From Actinacidiphila epipremni (GTDB taxonomy: Bacteria; Actinomycetota; Actinomycetes; Streptomycetales; Streptomycetaceae): a stretch of 64,000 nucleotides of DNA. The stretch is taken from positions 248,001-312,000 of the forward strand of contig NZ_JAATEJ010000004.1 of NCBI RefSeq assembly GCF_012034175.1, read 5' to 3'. A model generated the notes under the pieces. It was not told the origin of the DNA. It worked only from the letters and a program-made list of their open reading frames with translations, and ran no database searches. Positions 41,346 through 50,262 of this stretch are shown one piece after another. Each line of letters opens with the position of its first letter. Position 1 is the stretch's first letter. The translations under genes and the position numbers were made by a program.

Positions 41346-42256
41346 TCTACGCCGTTTGGGTGCCGTTGCTGCTGCCGTTGCTGGCCGCGCCCGCCGCGCG
41401 GAGGCTCGGGGATGCGCTCGCGCCGCGGGTGGCGGCGTGGCTGCTCGCCGGGTCGGCGGTCGCGCTCGCCGCGTGCAGTACGGCCGCGCTCGCGCTGCTC
41501 GCCGCCACGGGGGCGCTGCGGTTGCCGCCCGTCGCGGCGCTCGGGCACCTCGTGCTGCCCGTGGTCGGCGACCGGGTGACCGTACCGGCGGCGTGCGGGG
41601 CGGCGGTGCTGCTGGCGTGCGTGGCCGGCGCCGTCCTGCGTACGTACCGGCGGCGTGTCGTCCTCACCGCCCGTGCCCGGCGTGCCGCGGCGGCCGGCGC
41701 GACCGGCGGCGACCTCACCGTCCTGGACGACGACGGACCCGACGCGTACGCGCTGCCCGGGCGCCCGGGCCGGATCGTCGTCACGACCGGCATGCTGCGC
41801 GCCCTCGACCCCGCCGAGCGCGAGGTGCTGCTCGCGCACGAGCGGGCCCACCTCGCCGGGCGGCACCACCACTTCCTGACCGCGCTCGCCCTGGCCTGCG
41901 CGTGCCACCCCGCGCTGCTCCTGCTGCGCGCCCCGCTCGCCTACGCCCTCGAACGCTGGGCCGACGAGTCCGCGGCGGCGGCCGTCGGCGACCGCCGGGT
42001 CGCCGCCCGCGCCATCGGCCGCGCGGCCCTCGCCGCCCGCCCGACCGCCGCCCGCCCGCACGTCGCCCTCTCCGCCACGACCGGCCCCGTGCCGCGCCGG
42101 GTCGCCGCCCTGCTGACCCCGTCCGCCTCCCGCGCGCCCAAAACCCTCGCCCTCACCCTCGCCGCCTGCCTCGGCCTCTCCGCCGCCTGCGCCCTCGAAG
42201 CCGCCCACGACTTCCACGGCTCGATCGAGATCGCCCAGGGCGCCGACCACCGCTGA
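41342..42256 (+). CDS. M56 (BlaR1-like) membrane metallopeptidase
   Basis: A 304-residue membrane protease with helices at about 3-20, 34-56, 83-100 and later. The zinc motif HERAH is at 166-170, with a downstream third ligand likely in ERWADESA. There is no penicillin-binding sensor domain, so the signal is unknown. It is translationally coupled to the BlaI gene. In the BlaR1 model it would remove or inactivate the repressor. Confidence 0.85.
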   Translation: MIYAVWVPLLLPLLAAPAARRLGDALAPRVAAWLLAGSAVALAACSTAALALLAATGALRLPPVAALGHLVLPVVGDRVTVPAACGAAVLLACVAGAVLRTYRRRVVLTARARRAAAAGATGGDLTVLDDDGPDAYALPGRPGRIVVTTGMLRALDPAEREVLLAHERAHLAGRHHHFLTALALACACHPALLLLRAPLAYALERWADESAAAAVGDRRVAARAIGRAALAARPTAARPHVALSATTGPVPRRVAALLTPSASRAPKTLALTLAACLGLSAACALEAAHDFHGSIEIAQGADHR

Positions 42257-42277
42257 CCCGCCGGCGGGCCCTCCCCG

Positions 42278-42928
42278 TCAGCGCGGCGGTGCGGCGAGCC
42301 CCGCCGCGGTCGCCGCGAGCAGCGCGTCCAGGCGCGGACGGAAGTCGCGTACGTCGTGGTACCAGCGCGGCTCCTGCTCGTAGAGCGCGGCCAGCGTGGC
42401 GGTGGGGTGCGACGCCTGCCACAGCCCCGCGGCGAGCAGCACGGCCGCCGCCAGCAGGCTCGTGACCTGCTCCTGGCCCATCAGCCCGGCCCGGACCAGC
42501 ACCGCGGCGATCGCGTCGTGCGCGGCGAAGGCGTGGGTCTTGTAGCGGCGGGCGCGCTCGATGTCCACGTCGCCCTCCAGGTACAGCGTGACGTGGGTCA
42601 GCAGGTCGCAGAAGACCGGCAGCGCGGCGAGCGTGCCGCTGAGCACCGCCGCGATCGCCGGCGCGTCGAGCCCGGTGCGGTCGCCGACCTCCGCGGCGAC
42701 CTTGTCGCGCCACTGGCCCCAGCCGCGCTCGGCGAGTTCGAGCAGCAGCTCCTCCTTGCTGGAGTAGTACCTGCGCACCCCGGTGCGGTGCAGCCCGGCG
42801 CGTTCGGTGACCGCCAGGAGGGTGACATGGCGGATCCCGCCGAGGTCGCGCGCGACCGCCTCCGCGGCGGCCAGCAGATCCTCGGCGCGGCGCTCCTTGT
42901 CCTCGGGCGACCTGGCTCGTTGACGCAT
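42278..42928 (-). CDS. TetR family regulator
   Basis: A 216-residue repressor. HTH at about 15-65, with recognition helix TGVRRYYSSKEELLL. The C-terminal domain is of the type in which a helix-rich pocket binds aromatic or fatty ligands. It is divergent from a quinone-oxidoreductase gene, with a large inverted operator between them. Confidence 0.85.
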   Translation of the reverse strand: MRQRARSPEDKERRAEDLLAAAEAVARDLGGIRHVTLLAVTERAGLHRTGVRRYYSSKEELLLELAERGWGQWRDKVAAEVGDRTGLDAPAIAAVLSGTLAALPVFCDLLTHVTLYLEGDVDIERARRYKTHAFAAHDAIAAVLVRAGLMGQEQVTSLLAAAVLLAAGLWQASHPTATLAALYEQEPRWYHDVRDFRPRLDALLAATAAGLAAPPR

Positions 42929-42935
42929 GGCCCCA

Positions 42936-43013
42936 GGTTAACGCACCTCGTGATGCCTTAAGCCCCGGTCGCGTGTTACGGTCGGGCTTAGCGCATCACG
43001 AGGTGCGTTAACC
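42936..43013. promoter_or_regulatory. Large inverted operator pair
   Basis: GGTTAACGCACC.. (42936-42956) recurs inverted as ..GGTGCGTTAACC (42993-43013); with outer bases the match extends over about 29 bp. Each arm has an inner near-palindrome GCACCTCGTGATGC. It spans the divergent TetR/oxidoreductase promoter. Confidence 0.75.
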
Positions 43014-43039
43014 CGATGAACGAGCGAGGGAAGCGCACC

Positions 43040-44020
43040 ATGAAGGCAGTCCAGGCCACCGCGTTCGGCGACCCGTCCGTCCTCACCCCCGTCGAGCTGC
43101 CCGACCCCGCTCCCGGCCCCGGCCAGGTGACCATCGACGTCAGCCACGCCACGGTGGGGCTCATCGACGTCTACCTGCGCCAGGGGCTGTTCAAGGACCG
43201 GCCGGGGCTCGCCCGGCCGCCGTACGTGCCAGGGCTTGAGGTCGCCGGCACCGTACGCGCCCTCGGCGAGGGGGTCGACGGGCTCGCCGTCGGGGAGAAG
43301 GTCGTGGCCATGGCCGGTGACGGCACCGGCGGCTACGCCTCCGTCTTCCGCAGCGACCACCGCCGCGTGGTGTCCACCGAGGGCCACGCCCTCGACCCCG
43401 CGCTCGCCGCCGCGGCCGTCCCCAACGCGGTCATGGCGCACATCGCGCTCACCCGCGCCATCTCCCTGGCCGAGGGCGAGCGCGTCCTCGTGCACGGGGC
43501 GCTCGGCGCGTTCGCCGCCGCGTTCCCGGGCATCGCCCGGCAGTTGGGCGCCGCCCGGATCGTCGGGACGGTACGCGCCGGCAGGCTCGCGCAGGCCGCC
43601 GCGACGCCGCTGCCGTACGACGAGATCGTCGACTCCGGCGACCTGGCCGGCGCGCTCGGCGACGAGAAGTTCGACGTCGTCGTCGACCCGGTCGGCGGGG
43701 CCTTGCGCACCCGCAGCCTGGACCTGCTCGCGCCGTCCGGGCGCCTGCTCCTGGTGGGCAACGCCAGTGGGGAGTGGGACCACACCCTCCCCAGCAACGC
43801 GCTGTGGTACGGCAACACCGTCGTCGCCGGCTTCAACGCCGGTGGCTACGTCCCGGCCCACCCCGAGGCCGTCCCCGAGGCCGCCCGTGCCGCGCTGCGG
43901 GCCGCTTCCGCGGGGCTGCTCACGACGCCGGTCGAGGTCCTGCCCCTCGCCGAGGCGGCCCGCGCGCACGAGAAGCTGGAGTCCCACGCCACGACCGGGC
44001 GCCTCCTCCTCGCGCCCTGA
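43040..44020 (+). CDS. MDR-family quinone oxidoreductase-like enzyme
   Basis: A 326-residue zinc-free MDR protein starting at MKAVQATAFGDPSV after GAGGGA. GroES-like half with VDGLAVGEKVVAMAG. The Rossmann loop reads VLVHGALGAFAAAFPG rather than the usual GxxGGVG, so NADPH binding may be altered. The regulator TetR is divergent, with operators in between. Confidence 0.8.
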   Translation: MKAVQATAFGDPSVLTPVELPDPAPGPGQVTIDVSHATVGLIDVYLRQGLFKDRPGLARPPYVPGLEVAGTVRALGEGVDGLAVGEKVVAMAGDGTGGYASVFRSDHRRVVSTEGHALDPALAAAAVPNAVMAHIALTRAISLAEGERVLVHGALGAFAAAFPGIARQLGAARIVGTVRAGRLAQAAATPLPYDEIVDSGDLAGALGDEKFDVVVDPVGGALRTRSLDLLAPSGRLLLVGNASGEWDHTLPSNALWYGNTVVAGFNAGGYVPAHPEAVPEAARAALRAASAGLLTTPVEVLPLAEAARAHEKLESHATTGRLLLAP

Positions 44021-44099
44021 GCCCCGGCGGATGGCGCGGCCGGCGCGGCCGGTGCGGCCGGCGGGGTCGGCGGGGGCGCGGCCCGGCGACAATGGGCTG

Positions 44100-45368
44100 G
44101 TGGACGAGGCATTCGCGGCGGCGTACGGACGGGCTCTCGGCTCCGGGGGCGCGCCGGACGAGGTGGACGGGGCGGCGTCCGCGCTGGCCGCGGGGGCGGA
44201 CTGGGGCGCGGTCGCCGCGGGGTGCGCCGGTGAGGTCGTGGCGGGCTGCGTGCGGCGCGGGTGGGAGGGCGCCGACCTCGTACGGATGGCGGGGCGCGAG
44301 CTGGGGCCGCGGCACCAGCGGCTCGCGGCGGCGCTGGAGGCGGGGGCGGGCGGTACGTCCGGCGCGGGAGCCGGCGGGGAGGCTGGTGCGGGGTCCGGCA
44401 AAGGGGCCGACGCCGGGTCCGGCGGTGCGTCCGGCGCGGGAGCCGGCGATAGGTCCGGCAAGGGGCCCGGCGCGGGCGGCGGCGGGAAGTCCGGCGCGGG
44501 GTCCGGCAGTACGTCCGGCGGCAAGGCGCGCCAGGAGCCTGGGCGGGATGTGCTCGGGGATTTCGCGCGGGGCGAGCGGCTGGACCGGTTCTCCGCCGCC
44601 ACCGTGTTCGTCGAGCTCATGTGCCTGTACGGGCGGCTCCCGCGCATCCCGGCGCTCGACGTGCCGCCCGCGTCCGGCGGCGTCGGCGGGACGGGGGCCG
44701 TCGCGCCGAAGATGCTGGCCCGGGTGCGGGCGCTGCTCGCCAAGGCGGAGTCCACCGGCTTCCCGGAGGAGGCCGAGGCGCTGTCGGCCAAGGCCCAGCA
44801 CCTCATGGCCCGGCACAGCATCGACGCCGCGCTGCTCGCCGCCCGGGGCGGCGTACCCGGGGACGGGCCCGGGGCCCGGCGGATCGGGGTGGACCGGCCG
44901 TACGAGGGGGCGAAGGCGCTGCTCCTGGACGCCGTCGCCGCGGCGAACCGCTGCCAGGCGGTGTGGTCCGCCGAGCACGGCTTCTGCACGGTCGTCGGGC
45001 ACGCGCCCGACCTCGACGCCGTCGAACTGCTCTACACCAGCCTGCTCGTCCAGGCCGACCGCGCCCTGCACACCGGCCGTACCAACCGCTCCCGCGACTT
45101 CCGGGAGTCCTTCCTGATCGCCTACGCCTCCCGGATCCGCGAGCGCCTCACCGCCGCGACCGCCGCGGAGGAGTCCGCCGACCCGGCCCCCGACCTGCTC
45201 CTGCCGGCGCTGGCCTCCCGCGCTCTCGCGGTCGAGGACACCACCCGGCGCCTCTTCCCCGCCACGACCACCTCGCGCCTGCGCGCCCGCGACGCGGAGG
45301 GCTGGCAGCACGGCGAGTCCGCGGCGGACCGTGCGACCCTGCACGAGCGGACGAACCGCCGCCGCTGA
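44100..45368 (+). CDS. DUF2786 domain protein
   Basis: About 422 residues (GTG at 44100; an ATG at 44031 is an alternative). The DUF2786 segment is VRALLAKAESTGFPEEAEAL to KAQHLMARHSI, at about residues 205-245. A Gly/Ser/Ala linker of about 60 residues lies before it. The C-terminal half ends with a conserved helix-rich region (FRESFLIAYASRIRERL). DUF2786 proteins recur in phages and actinobacteria with unknown function. Confidence 0.72.
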   Translation: MDEAFAAAYGRALGSGGAPDEVDGAASALAAGADWGAVAAGCAGEVVAGCVRRGWEGADLVRMAGRELGPRHQRLAAALEAGAGGTSGAGAGGEAGAGSGKGADAGSGGASGAGAGDRSGKGPGAGGGGKSGAGSGSTSGGKARQEPGRDVLGDFARGERLDRFSAATVFVELMCLYGRLPRIPALDVPPASGGVGGTGAVAPKMLARVRALLAKAESTGFPEEAEALSAKAQHLMARHSIDAALLAARGGVPGDGPGARRIGVDRPYEGAKALLLDAVAAANRCQAVWSAEHGFCTVVGHAPDLDAVELLYTSLLVQADRALHTGRTNRSRDFRESFLIAYASRIRERLTAATAAEESADPAPDLLLPALASRALAVEDTTRRLFPATTTSRLRARDAEGWQHGESAADRATLHERTNRRR

Positions 45369-45391
45369 TCCGGGGGCCGGATACGCGCGGA

Positions 45392-45415
45392 GGCCCGGGG
45401 CGCGCGCCCCGGGCC
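45392..45415. terminator. Perfect 24-bp palindrome, bidirectional terminator
   Basis: GGCCCGGGGC and GCCCCGGGCC are separated by GCGC, lying between the convergent DUF2786 and RCC1 genes. Confidence 0.75.
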
Positions 45416-45430
45416 CCCCTGCCGTCAACC

Positions 45431-46642
45431 TCAGTACGCGTACGTCGTGTTGCCGCCCAGCGACACCGCGACGCCCTTGACCGCGGCGCCCGACCGGACG
45501 GCCCGCACCGCGTCGAAGCCCGCCGTCGTCGTACCGTCACCGAGCTGGCCCTCGCTGTTGTCGCCCCACGTCAGGACGTCGTCGCCGGCCACCGCAGCGG
45601 CCGAACGGGCGCCCACGGCAAGGTGGGTGACGCCTTCGAGGCGCGGGATCTCCACCGGGGCGGTGCGGTCGGCCCGTTCTGCGCCGGCGGCGAAGGGCTC
45701 GGCGCCCTCAAGGAGCTGGCCGTACTGGTTGTCTCCCCAGCCCCACACGTGACCGTCCGCCGTGCGGGCGAAGTTGGTGGACGCGCCGGCCTCGATGTCG
45801 TTCACGCCCTCCAGCCAGTCGACGTCCACCGGGACCGCGGAGGAGGCCGTGGAGGAATTGCCGAGCTGGCCGTCGCCGTTGGCGCCCCAGGACTTGACGG
45901 TGCCGTCGGAGAGCAGGGCGAGGGCGTCCTGGCAGCCGGCCTCGATCTGGACGACGTCCGCAAGTCCCTTGACCTGCTGGGGCGTCGAGCTGGTGGCGCG
46001 GCTGCCGGTGCCCAACTGGCCGTCGACGCCGCGGCCCCAGGAGTAGACCGTGCCGTCCTGCGCGAGCGCGAGGCTGAAATCGCAGCCGGCCGCGACCTGT
46101 TTGACCTCGGGCAGGCCCGTGACGCGGTCCGGGAGGGTGCGGTCCGCGCCGGTGCGGGAGTCGCCGAGCTGGCCGTATGTGTCGTCGCCCCACGCGTAGG
46201 CGCGGCCGGCGGTGTCGACGGCGAGCGCGTGCCTGCCGCCGGCGGCGACGTCCATGATCCGCGTCAGGCCCGAAACCGCCTGCGGCGAGGCGCTGTCGAC
46301 GTCGGAGCCGGCGCCGAGCTGGCCGGCCGAGTTGTGGCCCCACGCGGTGACCGTCCCGGTGGACGTACGCGCCAGGGCGAAGGCGTCGGCGGAGGAGGTG
46401 CCGCCGGCCGAGATCTGGTCCACGCCGGTACGGGTCAGGCCGCTGACGGCGACGGGCGTGTGGCTGTCGGCGAGGGCGCCGTTGCCGAGCTGGCCGGTGC
46501 GGCCGGCACCCCAGCTCATGACGGCGGAGCCGGCGTCGCCGTCCGCTGCGAGCGCGAGCGGGGCCGCGCCCAGCGCCGTGACGGCGGCGGCCAGCACCGC
46601 GAGGTGGCGCGGGGCGCGCCGGCGGGTGGTGTGTCGGGTCAT
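45431..46642 (-). CDS. Secreted RCC1-repeat beta-propeller protein
   Basis: A 403-residue exported protein. The signal peptide has basic RRRAPR, a hydrophobic core, and cleavage after LALA. About seven RCC1-type repeats follow (SWGAGRTGQLGNG, AWGHNSAGQLG, AWGDDTYGQLG, SWGRGVDGQLG, SWGANGDGQLG, GWGDNQYGQL, TWGDNSEGQLG), enough for one propeller. It is likely to be a binding or scaffold protein on the cell surface or outside. The ligand is unknown. Confidence 0.87.
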   Translation of the reverse strand: MTRHTTRRRAPRHLAVLAAAVTALGAAPLALAADGDAGSAVMSWGAGRTGQLGNGALADSHTPVAVSGLTRTGVDQISAGGTSSADAFALARTSTGTVTAWGHNSAGQLGAGSDVDSASPQAVSGLTRIMDVAAGGRHALAVDTAGRAYAWGDDTYGQLGDSRTGADRTLPDRVTGLPEVKQVAAGCDFSLALAQDGTVYSWGRGVDGQLGTGSRATSSTPQQVKGLADVVQIEAGCQDALALLSDGTVKSWGANGDGQLGNSSTASSAVPVDVDWLEGVNDIEAGASTNFARTADGHVWGWGDNQYGQLLEGAEPFAAGAERADRTAPVEIPRLEGVTHLAVGARSAAAVAGDDVLTWGDNSEGQLGDGTTTAGFDAVRAVRSGAAVKGVAVSLGGNTTYAY

Positions 46643-46823
46643 GTCGGCCTCGGGCCTTTCGGGAGGTGGGGGGTTCGCTCAGAAGGTAGGACCAGCTGTC
46701 CGCTTTGTCCGGCACCGGACGGCTCCCGCGGCCCGCACCTCACCCGCATGGGCCAGATCCCGCGGTTGTCGGAGGCAGCCCTTAGCGTGAGGGCTCACGG
46801 AGCGCGGGCGAAGGGGGAAGGCG

Positions 46824-47507
46824 ATGGGGGAGCGTACGGCGGAGGAGGTGCTGCGCGAGCAGTGGGCGGCCTACGCGGCGGAGGCGACGCGCGAGGACGA
46901 CCCGGCGTCGCCGGCCCTGGCGGCGGCCCGGGCGTATTTCGACCCGCCACCGTACGCCGAGACCGTCGCCCCCTTCACCGCCGGCTGGCCGGGCCTCGCC
47001 CCCGCCCCGGCCGTCCCGCCGCCGGACGCGGACGAGGTGGCGGCGCGGGTGCTGGCGGAGCAGTGGGCGGCGGACGACGGGGACGACGACTTCGAGGACG
47101 AAGAGGACGAGGACGAAGAGGAGTTGGGCGGCGAGGTGATCGACCTGGCCCCGCGCGGCCACCTCCTGGACCGCCCGCACCGCGCGGCGGACGTCCCGGC
47201 CCTGCTCGACGCCCACGGCCTGACCGACCACCTCCGCGGCCACCTGCTGTTCGGCCTCCCGGACCTCGTCACCGTCCTCCGTTCCTGGGAGCAGCGCTTC
47301 GGCACCCGCGTCATCGGCCTGGCCCACGACCGGGTGACCCTCTCCGTCGCCGCCCCACCCCGCACCCCCGCCGAAGCCGAACACGTCGCGGCCGAGCACT
47401 TCGCGTTCTCCTCCGACACGATCGTCCAGGACGACGCCGAGACGCTGAGCGCCCACGCGGCCGACCAGGTGCTCAACTCCGAGGTGTGGTCCTTCTGGTG
47501 GGACTGA
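46824..47507 (+). CDS. DUF4253 domain protein
   Basis: A 227-residue cytoplasmic protein. The C-terminal half matches DUF4253 (WEQRFGTRVIGLAHDRVTLSV, EAEHVAAEHFAF, SEVWSFWWD at the end). The N-terminal half is acidic, with DDGDDDFEDEEDEDEEE at about 90-107. Family function unknown. The gene is adjacent to, but not in, the interrupted DUF4291 locus. Confidence 0.75.
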   Translation: MGERTAEEVLREQWAAYAAEATREDDPASPALAAARAYFDPPPYAETVAPFTAGWPGLAPAPAVPPPDADEVAARVLAEQWAADDGDDDFEDEEDEDEEELGGEVIDLAPRGHLLDRPHRAADVPALLDAHGLTDHLRGHLLFGLPDLVTVLRSWEQRFGTRVIGLAHDRVTLSVAAPPRTPAEAEHVAAEHFAFSSDTIVQDDAETLSAHAADQVLNSEVWSFWWD

Positions 47508-47649
47508 CCCGGATCAGAACGCCAACCCCCGCCGAAAGACAACCCGCGCCTCCCCCGGCCCGTCCACCCCCCGCGCGACCAGACAGGCCGGCGCAGGGCC
47601 GGGCCAAAACCGCTGGCGCCCGGGGCGGACCCGCGCCCAGGCTTGGCAT

Positions 47650-47790
47650 ATGGCAGAGCCGAAACACCGTGTCCGCGCGGCCTTCACGGACTCCACCGTC
47701 ACCGTCTACCAGGCGTACGCGCCGGAGATCGGGGTCCCGGCGGCGCGTGAGGGCCGTTTCCCGGCGGTCTGGCGGCGGGACCGGATGACG
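47650..47790 (+). pseudogene. DUF4291 protein, N-terminal part (interrupted gene)
   Basis: The first 47 codons of a DUF4291 protein (AEPKHRVRAAFTDSTVTVY, QAYAPEIGVPAAREGRFPA, WRRDRMT). The frame then enters a recombinase fragment. The remainder of the gene, starting with TWIKPSFLWMMYRCGW, is at 52559-53011. Joining the two at the shared TGACG gives a full 196-codon reading frame, the usual length for this family. Confidence 0.85.
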
Positions 47791-48414
47791 GGCATCCGCG
47801 TCTTCCGCGGCGAGGAGATCGGAGACGGCGAGTGGCCGCCGATCATCGACCGCGGCACGTGGCTTGAGGCCAAGGCCCGACGTGGCTACCGGGCCACGAC
47901 GAAGTACATCTGCAACCAACACCCACCGGCTCCACGTGCCCCGCTGCAACCGCGCAGTCAAAGCCGCCCCCGTGGACGAGTTCGTCACCGAGGCCGCCCT
48001 CTACCTGCTGGAACACCTGGATCTGACGGAGGTGCCCGCCCCGTCCTCGCTGTCGGCGGAGGACCAGGCCGCCATCGACGCCGACAGGCAGGAACTCGAC
48101 GAACTCAAGGGCATGTGGCAGAGCCAGGAGCTGACGACGCGGGAGTACCGCGAGATGCGCAAAACCGTCGAGGCGCGCATCCAGGCCCTCCAGCAGAAGA
48201 TGATCGTCCGCCCGACCGTGGAGTCCTGGACGGACTCGCCGGCCCCGACGCCCGCGCGAGCTGGGCAGCTCTGAAGGACGCCGAGAACTTCGAGCGCATG
48301 AACGCGGTGCTGCGGTTCCTGTTCGCCGCCGTGAGGATCAAGGAGACCACGAAGCGGGGCCGCCGGTTCGACCACGGCAGGATCGGCATAGAGCAGAACC
48401 CGATCTGGACCTGA
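47791..48414 (+). pseudogene. Large serine recombinase, C-terminal remnant
   Basis: Starting exactly at the junction the frame reads GIRVFRGEEIGDGEWPPIID (recombinase domain), then after a frameshift VDEFVTEAALYLLEHLDL, and a coiled-coil stretch (DELKGMWQSQELTTREYREM). After a second frameshift near 48230 it reads LDGLAGPDARASWAAL and FLFAAVRIKETTKRGRRFDH to the stop at 48414. The catalytic resolvase domain and most of the zinc ribbon are gone, so the enzyme is dead. Confidence 0.8.
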
Positions 48415-48438
48415 CGGCCGTAGTGCGCTGGTCCTGAG

Positions 48439-48993
48439 TCAGAGGGGCAGGGGCTCAGGACGGATGACGATGGTACTGACGGTGCCGCTGCCCCAGACCG
48501 TGGTGTTCAGCATCATGCAACCGTCCAGGGACGCCATGGTGAACTCCGGGACAAAGCGGTCAGTGAAGAGCGTCGCAAACCCACTTCGCAACAGGTCCAC
48601 CTCACTTCGAACCAAGTCCCAGTCGGCAAGCAGCCTTACTCGGAACCACAGAGTGGAAGGTTCATCATCCGGGTCCCCTCCGAGACGTACACCGCTGACA
48701 CCGAGCAGGAACTCGCGGTTGCCGTCGAAGAGGCCGAATTCAGTGGCCATCCGGTACCAGCTCGCGTTGATTTTGTCGGCCATGTCCGGAGCCTGCACGT
48801 CAGCGATCTCGTCCTTGCGAGAGTCAAAGCGTCCGTGCTCCGGTCCGGCACTCGCCGGTGAGTGGTAAGGCGGCAGCTGCGGCAGGTCGACTTCTCCTTC
48901 GATCGACTCGACCAGGCAGAGTCCGGCGGGTGCCAGCAACTCCCGAATTTCGGCCTCAGCAAGAATCACATCCGCACAGTATCCGCAGGTCAC
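48439..48993 (-). CDS. Hypothetical protein in the element
   Basis: A 184-residue soluble protein without a recognised domain. Segments such as EIRELLAPAGLCLVESIEGE, ASWYRMATEFGLFDGN and GVRLGGDPDDEPSTLWFRVR suggest a mixed alpha/beta fold. No good ribosome-binding site is visible at the ATG at 48993; a GTG at 48969 is possible. Being cargo of an integrative element, it could be an immunity- or defence-type protein, but nothing proves that. Confidence 0.5.
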   Translation of the reverse strand: MTCGYCADVILAEAEIRELLAPAGLCLVESIEGEVDLPQLPPYHSPASAGPEHGRFDSRKDEIADVQAPDMADKINASWYRMATEFGLFDGNREFLLGVSGVRLGGDPDDEPSTLWFRVRLLADWDLVRSEVDLLRSGFATLFTDRFVPEFTMASLDGCMMLNTTVWGSGTVSTIVIRPEPLPL

Positions 48994-49258
48994 ATCGCCG
49001 TCGTCAGATTTTCAAGATCAGGACGCCCCAACCTTCCTCCCGGTGTCCCAGAGATGTTTGGAATGGACGGCCCTGGGCCTACCCGGTCGTCCCTCCGAGC
49101 TTGTTGTCCAGGAGCCGGGCCAGCCGTCGCGCGGCAGCTGGCTGATCTTGGTACAGAACCTGCTGCACACGCGTTCCAGGTGCCGGGCGCCTTCCGCGTT
49201 GTGATCCTGCGCAGTCAGGGGCCCACCCCGAGCCGCTCCTCGCGGGCAGCCTCGCGGT

Positions 49259-49773
49259 TCAGCGCCAGCTCCTCGGCGACGCCCGCAGCGAGAAAAGCAG
49301 CACCGGCAGTGTGGCCGGAGCCCACGTAGCGCCACGGTGACACGGCGCAGCCAGACGGACGGCTGCGGCAGCAGTCGGTACGGCATCGATCAGAAGCTGG
49401 GCATCCGCCCAGTCAGGCGGTGCGCCGTCCGCTCCCGTGGCTCCGTCGAGGCGCATGACGGCGTGGATGTGGACAGCCGCTCGTCGCTGGTACTCCGCGA
49501 CCTTGGCGTAGGAGACGCGCACCGACCGCCGGAGGACCGTCCGGCTCTGGCCGGTCCGGGAGGCGAGGTGGTGGTACAGATTGTTGGTGAACGCCTTCCA
49601 CAGGCGTCCGGCGTGTGCGTGCCACAGGACGTGACCGGCGTAGTCGTAGCAGCCGGCGCACAGCGGCTGCCCCGCCCGGGGATCGGCGTCGAAGTGGGCG
49701 ACGTGGCAGGCGAGCGGTCGCCCGTGGTCACATCGACGAGCGGTGCGCGCCTCGGCCGGCAGGGGTGTCCGTC
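49259..49773 (-). pseudogene. RepSA-type replication initiator, fragment
   Basis: An open frame without its own start or proper end. It contains CDHGRPLACHVAHFDADP, GQPLCAGCYDYAGHVLWHAH, LWKAFTNNLYHHLA, and RVSYAKVAEYQRRAAVHIHA followed by VMRLDGATG. These are characteristic of the replication initiator of pSAM2-like actinomycete integrative elements. The catalytic C-terminal part is missing and the N-terminal part is interrupted by a stop. The interval 48994-49258 has no supported gene. Confidence 0.75.
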
Positions 49774-49782
49774 AGTGACGCG

Positions 49783-50194
49783 GTGGATCACACCGAATCC
49801 GGGAGCCGGCACCGCCCAAGACCCCGACTGCCTCGCGTACATCGACGAAGCCGAGATCATCGGCGAGTTCTCCCACTGCTTCCGAGACCTCAAGCTGCCC
49901 AGCGAGGCGCTTAGGTTCGCCGAGCAGGCAGTAGCCCAGACCGACCCCCAGCACGCCCGCACGCTCGGGTTCTGCCGAATGGTCCTGGCGCAGGGCCAGT
50001 TCCTCAATGGCGACCTTGAGAACGCCGTCGCCACGGCGACCCTTGCGGTCGACGCAGGGGAGTCGTTGCAGTCAGCGCGCTTCGTCCGCTACGTCGAGGA
50101 CTTCCGGCGCGAGATCAGTGCGTACTCCTCCGCACCGATGGTCAGAGCGCTCAACGAGAGGGTGGTTGCTGCACGCGCTGAGTTGGAGGAGTAG
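49783..50194 (+). pseudogene. C-terminal TPR fragment of a transcriptional regulator
   Basis: About 135 residues of helical-repeat sequence: DCLAYIDEAEIIGEFSHCFR, LPSEALRFAEQAVAQTDP, FCRMVLAQGQFLNGDLENAV and TATLAVDAGESLQSARFVRY. It is the tail of the XRE/TPR regulators common in streptomycetes; the DNA-binding N-terminus is absent. It begins inside the RepSA remnant on the other strand, so the junction is an old rearrangement. Confidence 0.6.
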
Positions 50195-50262
50195 AGCGAC
50201 TCTTGAGCAGCTGCTCTGCCGTTCCCCATCCTTCAGCGCTCGCTCGTACGTACGATCAGAGC

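Noticed and set aside
48862..49329. Plus-strand frame with 155 codons in the element
   Set aside because: No recognisable domain; it lies opposite a hypothetical gene and RepSA debris, so it is most likely a shadow.
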